From Ahaetulla prasina (lineage: Eukaryota > Chordata > Lepidosauria > Squamata > Colubridae), in assembly GCF_028640845.1 (NCBI RefSeq), contig NC_080539.1:102016554-102080553 (forward strand): a stretch of DNA of 64,000 nucleotides, in the 5' to 3' direction. Both the position numbers and the translations under genes were made by a program. Below, piece by piece: positions 43,936 through 55,844 of this stretch; position 1 is the first letter of the stretch, and every line of letters begins with the position of its first letter. The notes below the pieces were generated by a model. That model saw only the letters and a program-made list of their open reading frames with translations. It ran no database searches and had not been told where the DNA came from.

Positions 43936-45709
43936 GAAATGTGTGTATGTAGAAATGTCAAACAAAATATTGATTGTTAACTGCAAAGCATTTCCAAAAT
44001 GTGGTGTGAATATATAAGGGCATTATGTCAACTAGCCAATACCTGATAGGCAAAATGTCCAGGCAAAATGAACCATGCTGATCCACAAACATGATGAAAC
44101 TATAGCATCACAACTTTAATTTTTTTATTTGAGCCTCACTGTGACCGAGCTAGAACAACATCAGTTGCATTGTTTGGTGCCAATGAAGGTATGAAATAAC
44201 AGGGTTATGGTTTAATCTAAAAGTGTTGTCATGGTCACATATACAAGTGCTGTCAGGTGACATTATTACATAGATATAAGGCAGTCCAAGAACAATCTGT
44301 ATATTCTACCAGAACTTAATGGTCTCCTTAGGTTAAAAATGGGAAATCCCTATGCTACTCTTTAAAAAGAGACAAAAGATTAATTCTGCTTTTTATCCCA
44401 AAATCTATTATTGTAAATAATCTTTTTTTTTTTTTGCATGTCAATTCATTTGTTGGTTTCATTCTTAAAGTGCTGGTCAATTTGCAATGGTTGAACAATA
44501 CAATTTAGTCATCTTGATTGACAGTATAGCTTATGCAATATCTACCATTCATCTACCATACTTAAGTCTGCAGTTGTGTTGAAAGGCCTTCTATTGGTTC
44601 TAAGATTTGCTCTTAATCTTTAACAATGAAATACAATCTAGAACACAGAGCGAGGGAAGGGAAAGACAGAGACAGCAAAATAAACCAGAATGTTTCATAA
44701 AAACTACTCAGATAAGGGCAAATAGCACCCAAAGTTATATGTATCACTGAAGCATGAGCTGTTCAATTGGCATCTTATTTACACTATGCAAACATATTTG
44801 CGCTAGTGAATCAATTTAAACTTCCCAGAGGATGTCAATCGAAAGGCAAGCACAAAGAAGAGAGAGGGGCAAGCAACAAAGAACAGAAAACACTCCAGCT
44901 AACATTTCTTACCAGCGTTGATAAGAACTTTGATTAAAACTGGCCTGTTTGGAATTCTTAAATACAAATATCAGGGTGCATATAACCATATGCACTCCTT
45001 ACAAATCTCTGCTTCAAGAATGGAAGATTGTTGCCCTGTTTCCAAAAGAGAGAAAAATGCAGAACATAAACAACGAAGAATGGAAATAACCAACTCCTAG
45101 TTTGTCTAAACAGGCTAAACCACAGTTTCATATACATGTCAAGAAGCATGAGAGGACTTTTGTCTAGGATTACCCTTGAGGACAAGCTCCATCCTTGAAG
45201 GCATAACTTAGTTTTCACAATAACTTTCCTTGACCCCCAGGGAACCGTTACCCTTTTCCACCTCAAGTATAGTTTCAGTCTTACAACTGTTATTTTTAAA
45301 AGCTGAATACTGCTCATTCCAGATTAGGCTCTCACCGTGGGGTCAGTCAAAAGAGTAAACAATGCTGTGTTTCCATCAGACATTTGGGGGCCCTGTATTT
45401 ATTCATCATTTGTGTTAGTGAGAGCAGCAAAAGTTTGGATTTCTCTTTCACCATGCACAAATATGCCCCACAAAAAAGGCTTCCAGGCAACAGAATCATA
45501 TTAATAGATTAACAATTAACAATCATATTGATTATTTTACAAACTGTTTCATATGTCTCACCCTGACTTTGAAATATTTCCATAATGTTCTGGTAAATAA
45601 CTATCAGAAAAAAGAACCCCATATGTCTACTCTCAGTGTAAGTTACATCATCATTTATCATAGGTTGTCTGTCATACTGGAATTCAGAAAGAAAAGAGTT
45701 ATTTGGTTA
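43936..45709. other. Unique sequence
   Basis: A T-run lies at about 44423-44436. Frames at 44918-45317 lack motifs. Nothing else recognised. Confidence 0.5.
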
Positions 45710-45798
45710 GAATAGAATAGAATAGAATAGAATAGAATAGAATAGAATAGAATAGAATAGAATAGAATAGAATAGAATAGAATAGAATAGAATAGAAT
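45710..45798 (+). repeat. (AATAG)n microsatellite, longest of the four
   Basis: About 18 units, followed at 45799 by TCTTTATTGGCCAAGTGTGA, the complement of the Rex1-like 3' end. Confidence 0.95.
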
Positions 45799-45962
45799 TC
45801 TTTATTGGCCAAGTGTGATTGGACACACAAAGAATTTGTCTTGGTGCATACGCTCTCAATGTACATAAAAGAAAAGATACATTCGTCAAGAATCACAAAG
45901 CTTAATGATAATCATAGGGAACAAATAAGCAATCAAATCATATTAGGAAACAGTCAATATTT
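45799..45962 (-). mobile_element. Rex1-like LINE 3' UTR stub
   Basis: Colinear with 27775-27945, ending at AGGAAACAGTCAATAT. Only about 165 bp of the LINE end was copied. Confidence 0.8.
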
Positions 45963-47499
45963 GCTTATATGTTATTTGTATGCCCATTTTTATGATTAGA
46001 AATCTTAAACTTTTTTTAAAAATGCAAAGGGTATGCAAAGAAAGGGTTGCAAGTAGAAGCAAAATAATTTAAATCATCCGGGAAAACATGGATTTAAAAT
46101 TAAAATAAAAATTTAGAAATGCATGATTGATGTATATATTCTTTAACCACAGCACTTTAAATATATTGATTTCCAACTAAATCAACCAATTAGATAAATG
46201 TAGTATGAAAACATATAAGCCAGGAGGAGGAGGAGGAGGAGGCATGATGACGATTTGTATACTGCCAGGCTCCCAACTCTGGATTTTCAATAGTAGGTCT
46301 CTGACACTTTTATCTATTTCACACAAATGTATATATATACACACACAAACACACACACACACTCATACAAGATACTTTCAAATATCTTTCAAAGAATGGC
46401 ATAAACTGTGGAAAGATGTGTAGTGTCAAAAATAACTGTATATTTTTAAAAATATGTTTAATACAGAATTAAGTTCAACTTCAAGAAAGGTTGTTGCTAA
46501 TTATAATCTTACATATGGACTTGTACCATATCCAAAGTTTGGGTTTCTCTTAACATAAGGCTTTAATATATCAGCTCTTTCCTGATTTATTAAATAATAA
46601 AAATAGAACTTTTTAGATGAGATAGAAACTCTTTTTACTTACAAGTTACAATAATTTTATTATTATAAGGGCTGTTTTGGTTAATTAATGAATATTGACT
46701 TTACTTTTAAATGCAGCACTAATCTAGTGCTATCTTAATTTTTTTACTCAGTTTTATGTACCTTGAAAATCTCTTTTCTAGTTTTTTTTTCTTTTTCTTT
46801 TTTGTTTTTGAGATGCACTTTAAACATCTATTATATCAAACAACAACAAGAAGATATTGGAAGCTGTAATTATTTACTTAGGGCTGTATAAGTAAATACT
46901 GTCCTATTAGCAAAAAGGGCATCCAGATTTATTTATTTTTTAGATAAAACCTCTCAAAACAGAACATTGTGGTTTTGTGAGGAAATTATAAATGTTCACA
47001 CTTTGAAAGTTAAACCCATGGCAGATCACATGTAACAGCAGAAGCTAAACCTAAAACATAACATCAGCTCATTTAGGTTTGACAATAAACTTAATCTGAG
47101 TGTTTATGCAATAGCATCTTTTGGACCTTAAGTCTGATTTGCTAGAAGCTCCGATCAATAATTATCTACAATAATACATACAAAGTTGTTTGATAATAAT
47201 ACATGTTTACAAAATCACTTGGATACATTAAAAGATTCTGTTAATGTAAACTTACAATAAAGTAGAATTAATTTATCTGGGTATGTTTCCTGTATGACAT
47301 CTCTCGCCCGCCATCTTTACCATGCAAAGTAACTAAGGAGGTTCATTTCTAAGACATTTCCACACCAACATTCCTTCTGCAGAGGTTCAGCTACCTCTTA
47401 ACTGACCATTGTATGGTCTTCCTCCTGTCTCCCAAGATCATACCTGCATACTAATACATGAATAAATGCACTTCCTTACATCCAAGTTATGCCTTTTCT
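45963..47499. other. Unique sequence with small simple repeats
   Basis: A GGA tract at 46222-46242 and an AT/CA tract at 46331-46362. No gene recognised. Confidence 0.5.
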
Positions 47500-47835
47500 C
47501 TGTGACTTGCACTGGCTTCCCCTGTGCTTCAAGGTGCTGATTGTCACCTGTAAAGCCCTTCATGGCATGGGACCAAATAATTTGCAGGATTGATTGTTTC
47601 CAATTGTTTCTATCTGCCCCACTAGCTCCAACAGAATAGCCATGCTCTGGCTGTTTTCCCAGTTGTTAAGGCCAGGAGGTTAAGGGGGCCCGTGGGATGG
47701 CTGCTAGAGTTGTGATTGTTGCTGTCCTCAGCTGCCACGATTGGTATATTACTGGGACTGTTTAATTGATTTTTTTGAAATAAAAAAAATTGCTAGCTAC
47801 TGAGTGCCTTGTGAGATGGGTGGCCACATAAATTG
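47500..47835 (+). mobile_element. Old L2 LINE fragment
   Basis: CDLHWLPLCFKVLIVTCKAL and HGMGP are encoded at 47502-47573, matching the L2 block 'LHWLPV.FR..FKVL..TFKALHG.GP'. What follows decays, but GTGCCTTGTGAGATGGGTGG near 47801 may be the L2-type tail. Confidence 0.6.
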
Positions 47836-48242
47836 ATTGAAACATACAGTAAATAATATAACATGGCACACTTTGTCATTTTAATGTTTGCAGTAATTTA
47901 CTCATGGTTTCTATTATGGATACTTAGATTCCTACCATTCAGAATCATTATTAGGGGAGTTAATGTACAAACACAAATGGTCTAGTGCTTATTTTCTCTG
48001 AGAGCAAATTGTTTGGAAAGCACAATTTTCATTAATCCCAATGACTAACCCCTGTTTTTGTTATTTACATTCAAACTTATTTTTTTAATGAACATCCAGA
48101 AGGAAGGAAGTTGTCTGCTACATAGGTAATTTGTGCTTTTGTTCTTTCTCCTGCTTATATAATGACAATGCTGCATTAAAGCCAGAAGTAGAACTATGCA
48201 AATGTAATTGCGTTGTTAGATTGGACGACTGGTTTCATCCAT

Positions 48243-48560
48243 ATAGAGTATCTCAGCAGTTAAAGACCCTGAGCTTGTCAGCTGACAGTGAGGGTTCGAA
48301 AGCTGAGTGCTGCATAATGGGATGAGCTCCTTTTACTTCCCCAGCTCCTGCCAACCCAGCACTTCGAAAGCATACAAATGCAAGTAGATAAACCCAGTTC
48401 GGTGGGAAGGTAACAGCGCTCCATGTGCCTTTTGGAGTATAGCCATGCTGGCCACATAACGATGGAAGTGTCTTTGGACAACGCTGGCTCCCTCAGCTAA
48501 GAAACGGAAATGAGCCCCACCCCCTAGAGTCTGGACAGAGGAAACCTTTATCTCCCTAAA
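48243..48560 (+). mobile_element. Sauria-type SINE
   Basis: Contains GCAGTTAAAGACCC, B-box-like GGGTTCGAAAGC, GAGCTCCTTTTACTTCCCC, GCTCCTGCCAACCC, CAAGTAGATAAACCC, GGTGGGAAGGTAACAGCGC, CCATGCTGGCCACATAACG, GGACAACGCTGGCTC and CCCCCTAGAGTCTGGACAG, ending CCTTTATCTCCC. It is moderately diverged from the copy at 50280. Confidence 0.85.
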
Positions 48561-49504
48561 AAGCTTGATAAAAGAGAATGGAAATAGCTGTAACTTTCTT
48601 ATCTTATCATTTGTTTTTTTTCACAATTAGGATGTCTGTTTGTAGCAAACCAGAGTGGGTTTTCACAGGTAGCCAAACCTGATAGTTTAGCCAAATCTTG
48701 GTTTCTCCAGTCTTTCTGATACGGGATGTTTTCCTGCCAATTTGGTGGGAGTGCCGGGAAACCAAAGGGGGAGATGGAACAGATCTATTAATCTCTGCCC
48801 ATTGGGCATTGTATCTGTGCCAATGGAGTAGTAAATATTATTCCAGTCTAGCTTGCTGCTTGATCAACAACTGGTGAGTAGCACTTTAACTTAACCATGA
48901 GGAAGGGCCCTCTGTCCTATACAATATCCTTATTATTCTAATTCAACTAGATAATTTCTATTGTTGCATCCTCCTAAAGATGACTTAGGAGCAGTTATGG
49001 ATAGTATTCTTTGTTAGTAGCATATAAGGGGTTAGTAAACCAGTGGAAAAAGATGAAGTGAAGCTATCAAAGAAGCAAAGCAGAGATGTCCCAAGCAGTC
49101 AAACTGTCCTCCTGGAAGCTATTCATTTGGAGTAGATATGAGGCAATATGAGAAGCTGGTGTTTGGCATTCTCTCCTTTTGGAACAGTGACCCATTCTTT
49201 AAAGCACCCTTGGCTCATAAATGGAAGAGAGTTGTTTGTCTTTTCTGTTGCTGGAAGTAAACAAACCCTGAAGAAAATATGCTGTAAAATGTTGAGGCTC
49301 TGCATCACCATTTCAGGCATGCATACACACAGATGGGTAGACACACAACTAAAGCAATGTAATTATTATTATGTGTGGATAGTGTACGATTAGATTCATA
49401 TCTAAAACTGGTGGGAATTTAATAATTCAAGCCCTAACCAAGTACCTAAGAATTATTAAGGCAGTGTCTAAGAATGTAGGCCATTCCTAGGAGGATGGGT
49501 TTTT
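48561..49504. other. Unique sequence
   Basis: No recognised feature. Open frames at 49123-49393 on both strands lack motifs. Confidence 0.45.
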
Positions 49505-49830
49505 TTTTGGTAGAACTAGAGTGTTCAGGTCAGATAAATTCAGTGATTCCAGATATCGGGAACTCCTTCAGATATTTCTCCAAGGGCTCCACAAATATGT
49601 ATAACAACGTATTTCTTTTTTCATAGGGTTCAGCTTTGATCTGCAAGTCCCAATATTTTGTACATTTTCCAATTGTTTTTCCTCAGTCCTAGAAACATCA
49701 ATGAACCAGATTTTTTGCTTTTCAATAACTGTTCTATCAGATGTGTTATGAACAAGATGCCTGTCTGTTTGTATTTTGAAGTTCCATAAAATCTTAACCC
49801 ACTCATTTTTCAAAATCTTCCCAATGTGAT
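49505..49830 (-). pseudogene. R4/Dong-like LINE fragment: restriction-like endonuclease region
   Basis: The minus-strand frame at 49568-49813 encodes VKILWNFKIQTDRHLVHNT, SDRTVIEKQKIWFIDV and onward. It follows the pattern of the restriction-like endonuclease of R4/R2/NeSL-type LINEs: KILWDF.IQTD, then PDI..I....W.IDVA, with the PD-x12-D core here changed to SD-x12-D (the proline is lost). Downstream, in another frame, LEKYLKEFPISGITEFI matches the usual C-terminus. Frame changes make it a relic. It is of the same type as 26375-26800 but covers a more N-terminal part. Confidence 0.55.
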
Positions 49831-50279
49831 GGTTTCAATTGTTTTGACAAAATATCGGAAATTAATTATAATAATTATTATTTATTAAATTTATACAGTA
49901 TACTCCCCAACTCCCGGGTGATTATCTTTTTACTTTCTTCTGCAGCAAAGTTCATCTTCTGAGGGAATCAATGAAGGGAATCAATGAAGGGCCTTTGCCT
50001 GGTAGGACAGAGCAGTGTCTTGAAACCAGCTAAAAAATGACAGTGCTGTGTGTTACCATTCCAGACATTTATTGGAGGGCAGAAGATTTATCTGAAAGAG
50101 CAAGACTTTTTTGAAAATCAGGTTCTTTGGGGAGGGGGCACATGGCAACAGTATTTTCACACTGGATCCTAAGACAACAAAAGAAACAAATTTTACTAAA
50201 AAAGACTTCTTCAGCAAAATGCCTCTCATTTCCCTTCCCATTACATATCTGTATTTGTATTCTGCCATGAGTCCCATGA
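49831..50279. other. Unique sequence
   Basis: A 13-bp tandem of GGGAATCAATGAA lies at about 49967-49992. A weak L2-type tail may be at 49865-49920. Nothing else recognised. Confidence 0.4.
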
Positions 50280-50640
50280 GGGATGCGGTGGCTCAGGGGC
50301 TAGGACGTTCAGCTTGTCAATCGAAAGGTCAGCAGCTCAGCGGTTTGAATCCCTAGTGTTGCCATGTAACGGGGTGAGCTCCCGTTACTTTTCCAGCTTC
50401 TGCCAACCTAGCAGTTTCAAAAGCACGTAAAAATGCAAGTAGAAAAAATAGGGACCACCTTTGGTGGGAAGGTCACAGTGCTCCGTGCGCCTTTGGCGTT
50501 GAGTCATGCCAGCCACATGACCACGGAGACATCTTTGGACAGCGCTGGCTCTTTGGCTTTGAAACAGAGATGAGTACCACCCCCTAGAGTCGGCCACAAC
50601 TAACACGTATGTGCGAGGGGAACCTTTACCTTTACCTTTA
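50280..50640 (+). mobile_element. Sauria-type SINE, best-preserved copy
   Basis: Full length: A-box-like GGTGGCTCAGGGGCTAGG at 50287-50304, B-box-like GGTTTGAATCC at 50342-50352, the body (GCAAGTAGAAAAAATAGGG, TGGTGGGAAGGTCACAGTGC, GAGTCATGCCAGCCACATGA, GGACAGCGCTGGCTC) and the BovB-like tail (AGAGTCGGCCACAACTAACA), ending with TACCTTTACCTTTA repeats. RNA polymerase III would transcribe it and a BovB-type LINE would supply the reverse transcriptase, as known for Sauria SINEs. No BovB LINE is present in the window. Confidence 0.9.
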
Positions 50641-51056
50641 TGAGTAATGAAAAAAAATAAACACTTGATACTCACCAGTCCTACTCTGGTTGCAGAAAAT
50701 AATGGACAAAAAAGTCTTCCTAGCACTATATAGAATCAGCTCTGCCTTCTTCAGAGTATTCATTGAAGCTGAATTGGGACCTGGAAAGTCTCTCAATTTC
50801 TCCATTCCTCTGTTTATCTTACCTATTTATTTTTAAAAAGTATAATCCATCCCCAATGTATAGACCTCTGCAAGTATATAATGAGGAGCAACAAAATAAA
50901 CCATAATACAAAACTCTGAAGAGGATCAAAAGGCCTAGTGCCATATTCGGCATCAATTGGAGATATTGACACCATTAGCAAAACAGATTGTGGGAGAAGA
51001 AACATTGGTGGTCCCCTTTCCAATCATAGGTAATGCCATGAATGACAAGCATGGAA
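50641..51056. other. Unique sequence
   Basis: Nothing recognised. Confidence 0.45.
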
Positions 51057-51289
51057 CAGAGATGGGTTTCATACATTACCACCATCGGTTTGCCACGCAT
51101 GCCTTCCGCACTTGCACCAGGCCTTCCACGCAGGCTCTTTGTTTACATGCATACCTTCTGTGCATGCGCCTGGCCTCCAAAACGTGGCTAAATAGAACGG
51201 CATAGTGCCAGGTCAGGTGGGTGGGCCCACCTGCGATCAGCGCTACTGGTTCACACGAACCGATCCAAACCAGCTGAATAACCCCACTG
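51057..51289. mobile_element. Non-autonomous hAT element
   Basis: Ends CAGAGATGGGTTTCATAC and GCTGAATAACCCCACTG. The exact 8-bp duplication GCATGGAA is at 51049-51056 and 51290-51297. The right side has CTACTGGTTCACACGAACC and the interior has GCATGCCTTCCGCACTTGC. It is a shorter sister of the outer element at 18343 and of 52753. Confidence 0.85.
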
Positions 51290-51543
51290 GCATGGAAATA
51301 GACCTATGATAAAGGTTGGGGTGAGTGAGGAAAGAGAGAGCAAGTAGGGTATCCTGGTGGATAAGATCAAGAAGGATTAAAACAAGAGTTGTTTTATAGT
51401 AATCCAGTGGAGGTAAGAGTATATAGCATATCGTGTTAATCCAGTGATTTAGCTGACTCTGGGAACTCCCATCAGCATGGGAGTTTATTACACACATAAA
51501 ACAATCCTACTGTTTTATTCTCCTTGTTCTCTGTAATCAAGGA

Positions 51544-51770
51544 TAGCAATAGCAGTAGAACTTAGACTTATATACTACTTCATCGTGCTTTACAGCCCTC
51601 CCTAAGTGGTTTTCAGAATCAGCATATTGCACCCAATAATCTGAGTCCTCATTTTATAGACCTTGGAAGGATGGAAAGCTGAGTCAATCTGAGCTGGCTA
51701 GGATTGAACTACTGGCAGTTGGCAGAGTTAGACTGCAATACTGCATTCTAACCATAGCACCACTAGGCTC
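51544..51770 (-). mobile_element. tRNA-derived SINE ('GCTATTGC' tail)
   Basis: Full-length but diverged. The plus strand starts AGCAATAGCAGTAGAACTTA and ends CTGCATTCTAACCATAGCAC, with the middle TTTCAGAATCAGCATATTGC and GATGGAAAGCTGAGTCAA. Head, body and tail are in the usual order. Confidence 0.8.
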
Positions 51771-52752
51771 AGGATCAAGCCTTATAGAAAACTCATATTG
51801 TATCCTTATAGAACCTATTATCACATAATACTCTAAATTGAACTGTAATTTACTGAATAAGCTACGGTTATTTGTCTTTGCCTAACACAGTAAACCAAAA
51901 TCAAACAAGCCATATTCTGGTTTAGGAGTCAATCTTGTATCAAGAGGCAGGTGGTGGATTAAGGCTTGATGAATCACTTAATCCATTCTATTTACTCTAT
52001 GCCCCATCTCTCAGATTGAATTAAGCAAATCATCCAAAGTTAACTTCCTAATTTGAGAGCCAGCTCTTCTCTGTTTTGTGTCCTTTGATTGGATAAGTGC
52101 AGGCTGCTCAGGTGAATTTGACACAACAAAAGCATGTCTTCAGATTCTCACACTACTGGCAATATCTGAAAATAGTTTAGTTCCTGAGTACAGCAGATTC
52201 AACCCAGCCATCTAATCCTTAATTTGAATACATTTATTAATCCATGATTCGGGGGAGGGGGGTTGTCATATATCTTGTGAGCTGGTTTTACACATTTTCA
52301 TAACATGTCATGCTACAATGTGGTTGACTAATCTAACTAGTCCGTATTTCAGTGTGCTGTACAAATCCAACGAGACCATGTGCAGAAAGTCAAAGGAATA
52401 ACATCTTTATTTTAAATAAAGCACAGCCTGTCACATTCCAGTGGAGTCCAATCAAGACAGTTTAGTCAACTTAAAGAAAATCAAGACGGCTAAAATTAGG
52501 CAAAGACAGATCCAAATGGCAAAATCCCATTGTAGACTAAGTCCGTCGAATATATCAATCAAAATGGAGATGGATTTTTTTTCTTGCATACCATATGCAA
52601 CAGCTTGAAACAGGAACATAAACTCTCAACTGATCATTTTTGAAGAAAGGTCCCCAGCCTTGTCACCTTTCAGAGTCTTCTTTTGCATTATCATGATTCA
52701 GATTTTTTTAAAAAAGTGAATAACTAATGGAGAGATTCAGGAAGGATAGGAA
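51771..52752. other. Unique sequence
   Basis: No recognised feature. Confidence 0.45.
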
Positions 52753-53032
52753 CAGAAGTGGTATTCAGCCGGTTCAGATCAGTTCGCCCAAACTGGTAGC
52801 GGAAATCGTGGGTGGAACCGCCCCCCGCCCCGTCTCTATGCCATCCTATTTAGTCATGTTTTTGAGGCTGAGTGCATGTTCAGAAGGTGTGCGTGTGAGC
52901 AAAGCCCATGAGCAGAAGGCAAGGCACATGCGTGAAAGGCAGGCATGCAAATGAACTGGGCACATGTGTGCATGCAGCTAGCATGTGTGTGCGCGGCGAA
53001 CCAGTAGTAACATAATGTGAAACCCACCATTG
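52753..53032. mobile_element. Non-autonomous hAT element
   Basis: Ends CAGAAGTGGTATTCAGCC and GTGAAACCCACCATTG. The exact duplication GATAGGAA is at 52745-52752 and 53033-53040. GGTTCAGATCAGTTCGCCC on the left is the reverse of the right end of the 18343 element, so it is in opposite orientation to that copy. The interior has GTGCGTGTGAGC and CATGTGTGCATGC words. Confidence 0.85.
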
Positions 53033-54082
53033 GATAGGAAGTGTCTTCTCAAAGATATAGTTCACACTCATTTTGGAACTTCATCTCAGCAATCTTTTAT
53101 CTTTTCCATTAATCAATCCTTAATTTGACTTATAGAGTTGTCCTGGTGGCCAGCATTATGGGGCAGGGGGAGCTTGAAATGCATTTCTTTCAACTATTTC
53201 TATAAGAGACACACAGTTCCAGGACCTCCTTTTTAGATTTCTGTACACTCTGCATACAACTTAAACTTCACTGTCTTACATTTTTAAGCACGCTTTAGAG
53301 TGGTCACAATGGCACATTTAGTATCGTGTTACAAAAGCAACTTCTAAATCAAATAATCAGGCTTCCAACTTAGCAGGATAATGTATTAATCACTAGTTTC
53401 TCAACTGATACTCTGACTGAGAACATAGATCCTATGGATTAATTAGTAAATTGATTGGATCTAAAAGGAAAGGAATAGAAAGGAAATAAATCCACCCTAC
53501 ATTGTTATTCATCGTGTTAAGTATTCTCTGTGCTTGCTTTTGCTGTCTGCTACTAATTCTTTGCATTGTTTATTGGCATTCTCATTCACTCACACCAATC
53601 TTGGTTGTTGTTCCAGCTGCTTACATTATCTTTAGTTGATATGCAGTTTTTCAATAATAGTCTTGAGTCATTTATCTGTCCAGTTTGTTCAAAAACACCC
53701 CACTGAGCCTTCATCCCTCAGTCTTTCATTGGCTGAGGTCCAACCTCTCGATTTTCTTTCCATATTTGTTGTCTTTCACTAAGGAAATGAAGCCAAACAC
53801 ATTTGGGCTTCGCTGCAGGTGAGATCTCTAATGTTTTTATTCTTTATATCTGATTTCTAAAGAAAGAAGGACTCAGGATATAGGGCCATCATATCTGGAC
53901 TGGAACACCATGGACAGTCACTAGACAGCAGTACAGAGATTTAAAAAAAAACCATAACTCTTAACTGTCACTTATTAGTTATCTGGATGTTTATGTCCAC
54001 AAATGTAGCACTTTCATTTCTCGAAACTAATAGTGTTTTCATGGTAAGACTTTCCTTTCCTTCATTACCCTATAATAATTAG
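53033..54082. other. Unique sequence
   Basis: Nothing recognised. Confidence 0.45.
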
Positions 54083-54310
54083 GGACCAGTTTGGTAATAG
54101 TGATTAAAGCATCAGGCTAGAAACTGAGTTACTGTGAGTTCTAGTCCCACTTTAGACAAAGCCAGCTGGATGATCTTGGGCCAGTTATTCTCTCAACAGC
54201 CTAAGGAAGTGGGTATGGGCAAAACCATTTCTGAAATATTGCCAAGAAAACTGCAGGGATTTGTCCAGGCAGTCATCAGGAACATCAACTATGACTTCAA
54301 GTCCTCAAGT
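54083..54310 (+). mobile_element. tRNA-derived SINE (squamate, MIR-like body)
   Basis: A-box-like GGTAATAGTGATTAAAGC, B-box-like GAGTTCTAGTCCCAC at about 54138-54152, then AGCCAGCTGGATGATCTTGG, GCCAGTTATTCTCTCAAC, TGCCAAGAAAACTGCAGGGA and TCCAGGCAGTCATCAGGA. The order is that of a common squamate tRNA SINE with a BovB-like end. Moderately diverged. Confidence 0.75.
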
Positions 54311-55332
54311 ATCATATGAAATTCTCCCTTCATGCTGCAAGTCCCTTTATTTGCTCTCCATGTTTCCATAATAGATGAGATTAGAGACACTTTTGAAAAC
54401 AAAGCTTCTTTTTAGCAAATGTTATTTGAATGGTAGTGATAGACTTATTAAATCAAACAAAGCAAAAGTACCATCCACACAGAGACACAATTATAATCAA
54501 AAGGAAGAACTTGCTAAAATATGACGAAAGAATTTTCTTGACTATAAGGCATCGCAGAAAGAGGAAGAACTAAGTGGCTGAAGTGGTCTAACATTCTTGA
54601 GTCGTTATGTCTTATGTAAAAACTACACTAGGCATGATAGAATTAGCTATAAACTAAGATGTCAATATGTGTTTCTCTTACATTTGATCTTTTAAAACCT
54701 CGAGCCAGGAATTTTTTTTCCATTAGGGGAGAAGTACTAACATAGGCTTAGTTTACATTTTAAGAAAGCTTCATCAAGACAGATGAATTCTCCCCAACAC
54801 TGGAAGCACTAAAGATTCCACCCTGCCTTCTTTCCTTCCTTTTTTTTTGAATCATGTCTAGAAGAATCTTTGTAAATCCAATAATCACCTACCAGCATTC
54901 ACTTTACACTACAGGTATTGATTGCTTTTTCTGTTAATTTATAAAGTAGGTAGAATCCATAGAAATGTTTGCAGAGATTCCTTGGATATTTTTAAATTTT
55001 ACAGTAAGATCTTATTATACAATATATCCAGCAATTCATGCAAAAATATGTTTGCTCCCATCCCTATTATTGTTACTGGATTTGGCTCTGTTGTACTTCA
55101 GCCTTTTGCCCATCCAGTGACTGATCAAATGCATTCAGAAAGCTTACAAATAACCCATAAGAGAAGTGATCATCCTCTCTTTATCCTGTATAATATATAA
55201 GGCTTGCTGCCTTCAAGTCCTGAGATAATGGCAAGTAAGAGTCAATTTCTATTCTCTGCATAAATTCACATGTTTACAAACAACTAATCAATGATTTGAG
55301 AGGTGAGGTTGCTATTCTGAAAGGAACCATAC
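54311..55332. other. Unique sequence
   Basis: Nothing recognised. Confidence 0.45.
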
Positions 55333-55487
55333 CAGGGGTGAAATGCTACCGGTTCGGGCCAGTTCGCCTGAACTGGTAGTAAAAAAAATGCTTTAAAAAA
55401 GTTTTTTAAAAGGTTCCGATGATCGCACGGCAAGGCTGATTGTCACAGATGATCATCAGAACCCTTTTTTTTTTTACTTTTTTAGGT
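55333..55487. mobile_element. Truncated palindromic hAT element
   Basis: Left end CAGGGGTGAAATGCTACC with CGGTTCGGGCCAGTTCGCC. The arm AAAAGGTTCCGATGATCGCA is followed by the start of its complement, GATGATCATCAGAACCC and a T-run. The right arm ends early at about 55487, where the next inverted repeat begins, so the far terminus is missing. Confidence 0.65.
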
Positions 55488-55496
55488 AAAATTTTA

Positions 55497-55751
55497 TTTA
55501 GGTGATGTCAATGTTAGTGTTCTTCTGTTTTTAAGGGCTTCAGATGTGGGTGTGTCAAGTGAGGTTCTTATGATGTGTCAGGTATGAGCCCTCAGTAAAT
55601 CTTGTGATGGATCTTGTGATATGTAATCTCTTTATCACAAGACCCATCACAAGACTCATTGATGACTCACACCTGACCCATCACAAGACCCTCACTTGAA
55701 AGACCCACACCTGAAGCCCTTACAAATAAAAGAACACTGATATCCCCTAAA
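55497..55751. repeat. 255-bp imperfect foldback, family unknown
   Basis: TTTAGGTGATGTCAATG...TAAGGGCTTCAGATGTGGGT on the left pairs with ACCCACACCTGAAGCCCTTA...CCTAAA on the right. The inner arms have CTTGTGATGGATCTTGTGAT against ATCACAAGACCCATCACAAG, leaving a centre of roughly 12 bases (ATGTAATCTCTTT). The arms are about 110-120 bp. The right tip overlaps the target duplication of the next hAT element. It has no hAT-like terminal CAG. Confidence 0.75.
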
Positions 55752-55752
55752 C

Positions 55753-55844
55753 CAGGGTTCTCTAATCTTGTCAGCTTTGCTGGCTGAGGGATTCTGGGAG
55801 TTGAAGCCCACAAGTCTTAAAGTTGACAAGGTTGGAGACCCCTG
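55753..55844. mobile_element. hAT MITE, palindromic family, one arm mostly deleted
   Basis: Ends CAGGGTTCTCTAATCTTG and GTTGGAGACCCCTG. The exact duplication CCCTAAAC is at 55745-55752 and 55845-55852. The right arm is complete (GGATTCTGGGAGTTGAAGCC); the left arm keeps only about 20 bp. Confidence 0.8.

Noticed and set aside
50287..50352. A and B box-like sequences resembling a tRNA gene
   Set aside because: They belong to the head of a Sauria SINE; no cloverleaf or anticodon arm can be folded convincingly.
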